Of a DNA stretch of 22,591 nucleotides, positions 21,897-22,591 are shown piece after piece. Numbering within the stretch: the first letter of the stretch is position 1; every line of letters begins with the position of its first letter. Under the pieces are notes generated by a model. The model was given only the letters and a program-made list of their open reading frames with translations. It made no database searches and was not told where the DNA came from. The translations under genes and the position numbers were made by a program. The stretch is from a virus. The stretch spans positions 1 to 22,591 of IMG/VR virus record IMGVR_UViG_3300008055_000004, one strand, 5' to 3'.

Positions 21897-22540
21897 AAAA
21901 CACAGTAGAACTTTTAGGATACTATGGAACAGACCTGGTTCACGCGCAATCAGCGTGGACCAGTACGTCCAGAGAGTTGTCTGAAGAAAAACTGGAGAGG
22001 GTTGAGAAGCTCTTAACTATGCTGGCTACAGAAGGACATCACACACCATTTGAAAAATCCAGTCTGCACTTCTTGGTGACAGTAGACCAGGCAACGCACA
22101 TTCACTTGCTCAAGCACCGTATTGGTGTAAGCATCAATGGTGAGAGTGCCCGTTACAAAGAACTGAAGGAAGATAAGACTTACATTCCTGCTGACTGGGT
22201 AAATGCCGGTGACGGCGGGCTGGTAGGACAGGACTGGCAGTTGTTGCTAGAAGAACACACTCAGAAAAGCAATGAGCTTTACCATCAGTGCCTGGAAGAA
22301 TTGACACCACTACTGGGACGCAAGCGCGCCAAAGAGTCTGCCAGGTTCTTCAAGACCATGAACTCTCAGATCACCATGGATGTGATGTTCAACTGGCGAT
22401 CTTTTGTCCATTTTTTAAAACTGCGCAACTCTGAACACGCTCAAAAAGAAGTTAGAGAACTAGCACAACAGATGCTGCAGTTAGTAAAGGATATTCCTGG
22501 CAGTCCTTTTGAAAAAACAATACGGGCTTTTGAACTTTGA
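21893..22540 (+). CDS. thyX: flavin-dependent thymidylate synthase
   Basis: A 215-residue FAD enzyme that methylates dUMP to dTMP with methylene-tetrahydrofolate and NADPH. The ThyX signature is present as KHRIGVSINGESARY (74-88), carrying Lys for the first Arg and one extra residue between HR and Ser compared with the textbook RHRx7S spacing. The C-terminal helix region includes a substrate-side Arg/Asn segment (MFNWRSFVHFLKLR). It joins nrdAB and the dNMP kinase in making dTTP. The start is set by ATGA overlap with the previous gene. Confidence 0.93.
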   Translation: MKNTVELLGYYGTDLVHAQSAWTSTSRELSEEKLERVEKLLTMLATEGHHTPFEKSSLHFLVTVDQATHIHLLKHRIGVSINGESARYKELKEDKTYIPADWVNAGDGGLVGQDWQLLLEEHTQKSNELYHQCLEELTPLLGRKRAKESARFFKTMNSQITMDVMFNWRSFVHFLKLRNSEHAQKEVRELAQQMLQLVKDIPGSPFEKTIRAFEL

Positions 22541-22591
22541 GACAGTTCAAAAGGGGTGCAAAAGAAAAAGGGCCTTGAGTAGAAACTCTTG
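22541..22591 (+). other. trailing non-coding end, possible terminator cut by window
   Basis: Contains GAGT-AGAA-ACTC in a context AAAGGGCC...CTCTTG that could be the left half of a terminator hairpin after thyX; the rest lies outside the window, so it cannot be confirmed. Confidence 0.2.

Overview
The window looks like the early and nucleotide-metabolism half of a lytic, tailed, double-stranded DNA phage that infects a Bacteroidetes host. Three things support this: tightly packed genes with ATGA and TAATG overlaps; a gene set of polymerase, helicases, primase, recombination, nucleotide synthesis and lysis with no housekeeping genes; and A-rich start contexts without clear Shine-Dalgarno sequences, together with promoters of the Bacteroidetes type (TTTG, about 19-20 bases, then TAnnTTTG). 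No structural gene, integrase, tRNA or CRISPR array was seen. The host phylum is an inference from promoter and start-site style; host species and phage genus cannot be read from the sequence.

Layout. (1) 1-1820, plus strand: small accessory genes, including a very acidic protein, an HNH-fold nuclease-like protein and a DUF2829 protein recognisable as Tad2, the anti-Thoeris protein that sequesters a cyclic ADP-ribose signal. An imperfect inverted repeat (about 41-60 and 321-342) brackets most of the first gene. (2) 1829-4471: a DECH-box SF2 helicase, a NinB-like recombination protein, one lone minus-strand gene with its own -7 box, and uracil-DNA glycosylase. (3) 4549-14238: the replication and recombination block: DnaB-type helicase, an unknown protein, a Sak4-like ATPase, an SSB-like protein, a zinc-less primase, a GIY-YIG nuclease, a RecE/Cas4-like PD-(D/E)XK exonuclease, two unknowns, a compact family B DNA polymerase and a DUF932-like protein with an SSB-like acidic tip. 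(4) 14307-15486: a 55-aa basic protein, a deoxynucleoside monophosphate kinase and an unknown protein, translationally coupled. (5) 15541-17845, minus strand: a six-gene lysis cassette including an unlisted 47-aa membrane protein with a GTG start. (6) 17846-18184: a divergent control region with two plus-strand promoters and a terminator, so it probably makes a short leader RNA. (7) 18185-22540, plus strand: class I ribonucleotide reductase (nrdB, nrdA), a winged-helix-like protein, a DUF3846-like protein and flavin-dependent thymidylate synthase.

How it fits together. nrdAB, thyX and the dNMP kinase feed dNTPs, especially dTTP, to the polymerase. Primase, DnaB-type helicase and the SSB-like proteins form the replisome. 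The Sak4-like ATPase, exonuclease, NinB-like protein and SF2 helicase provide a recombination route. Ung removes uracil. The oppositely oriented lysis operon presumably fires late. Terminators at 7827, 14253, 15491 and 18075 and the promoters at 4499, 8878, 17951 and 18007 divide the window into several transcription units.
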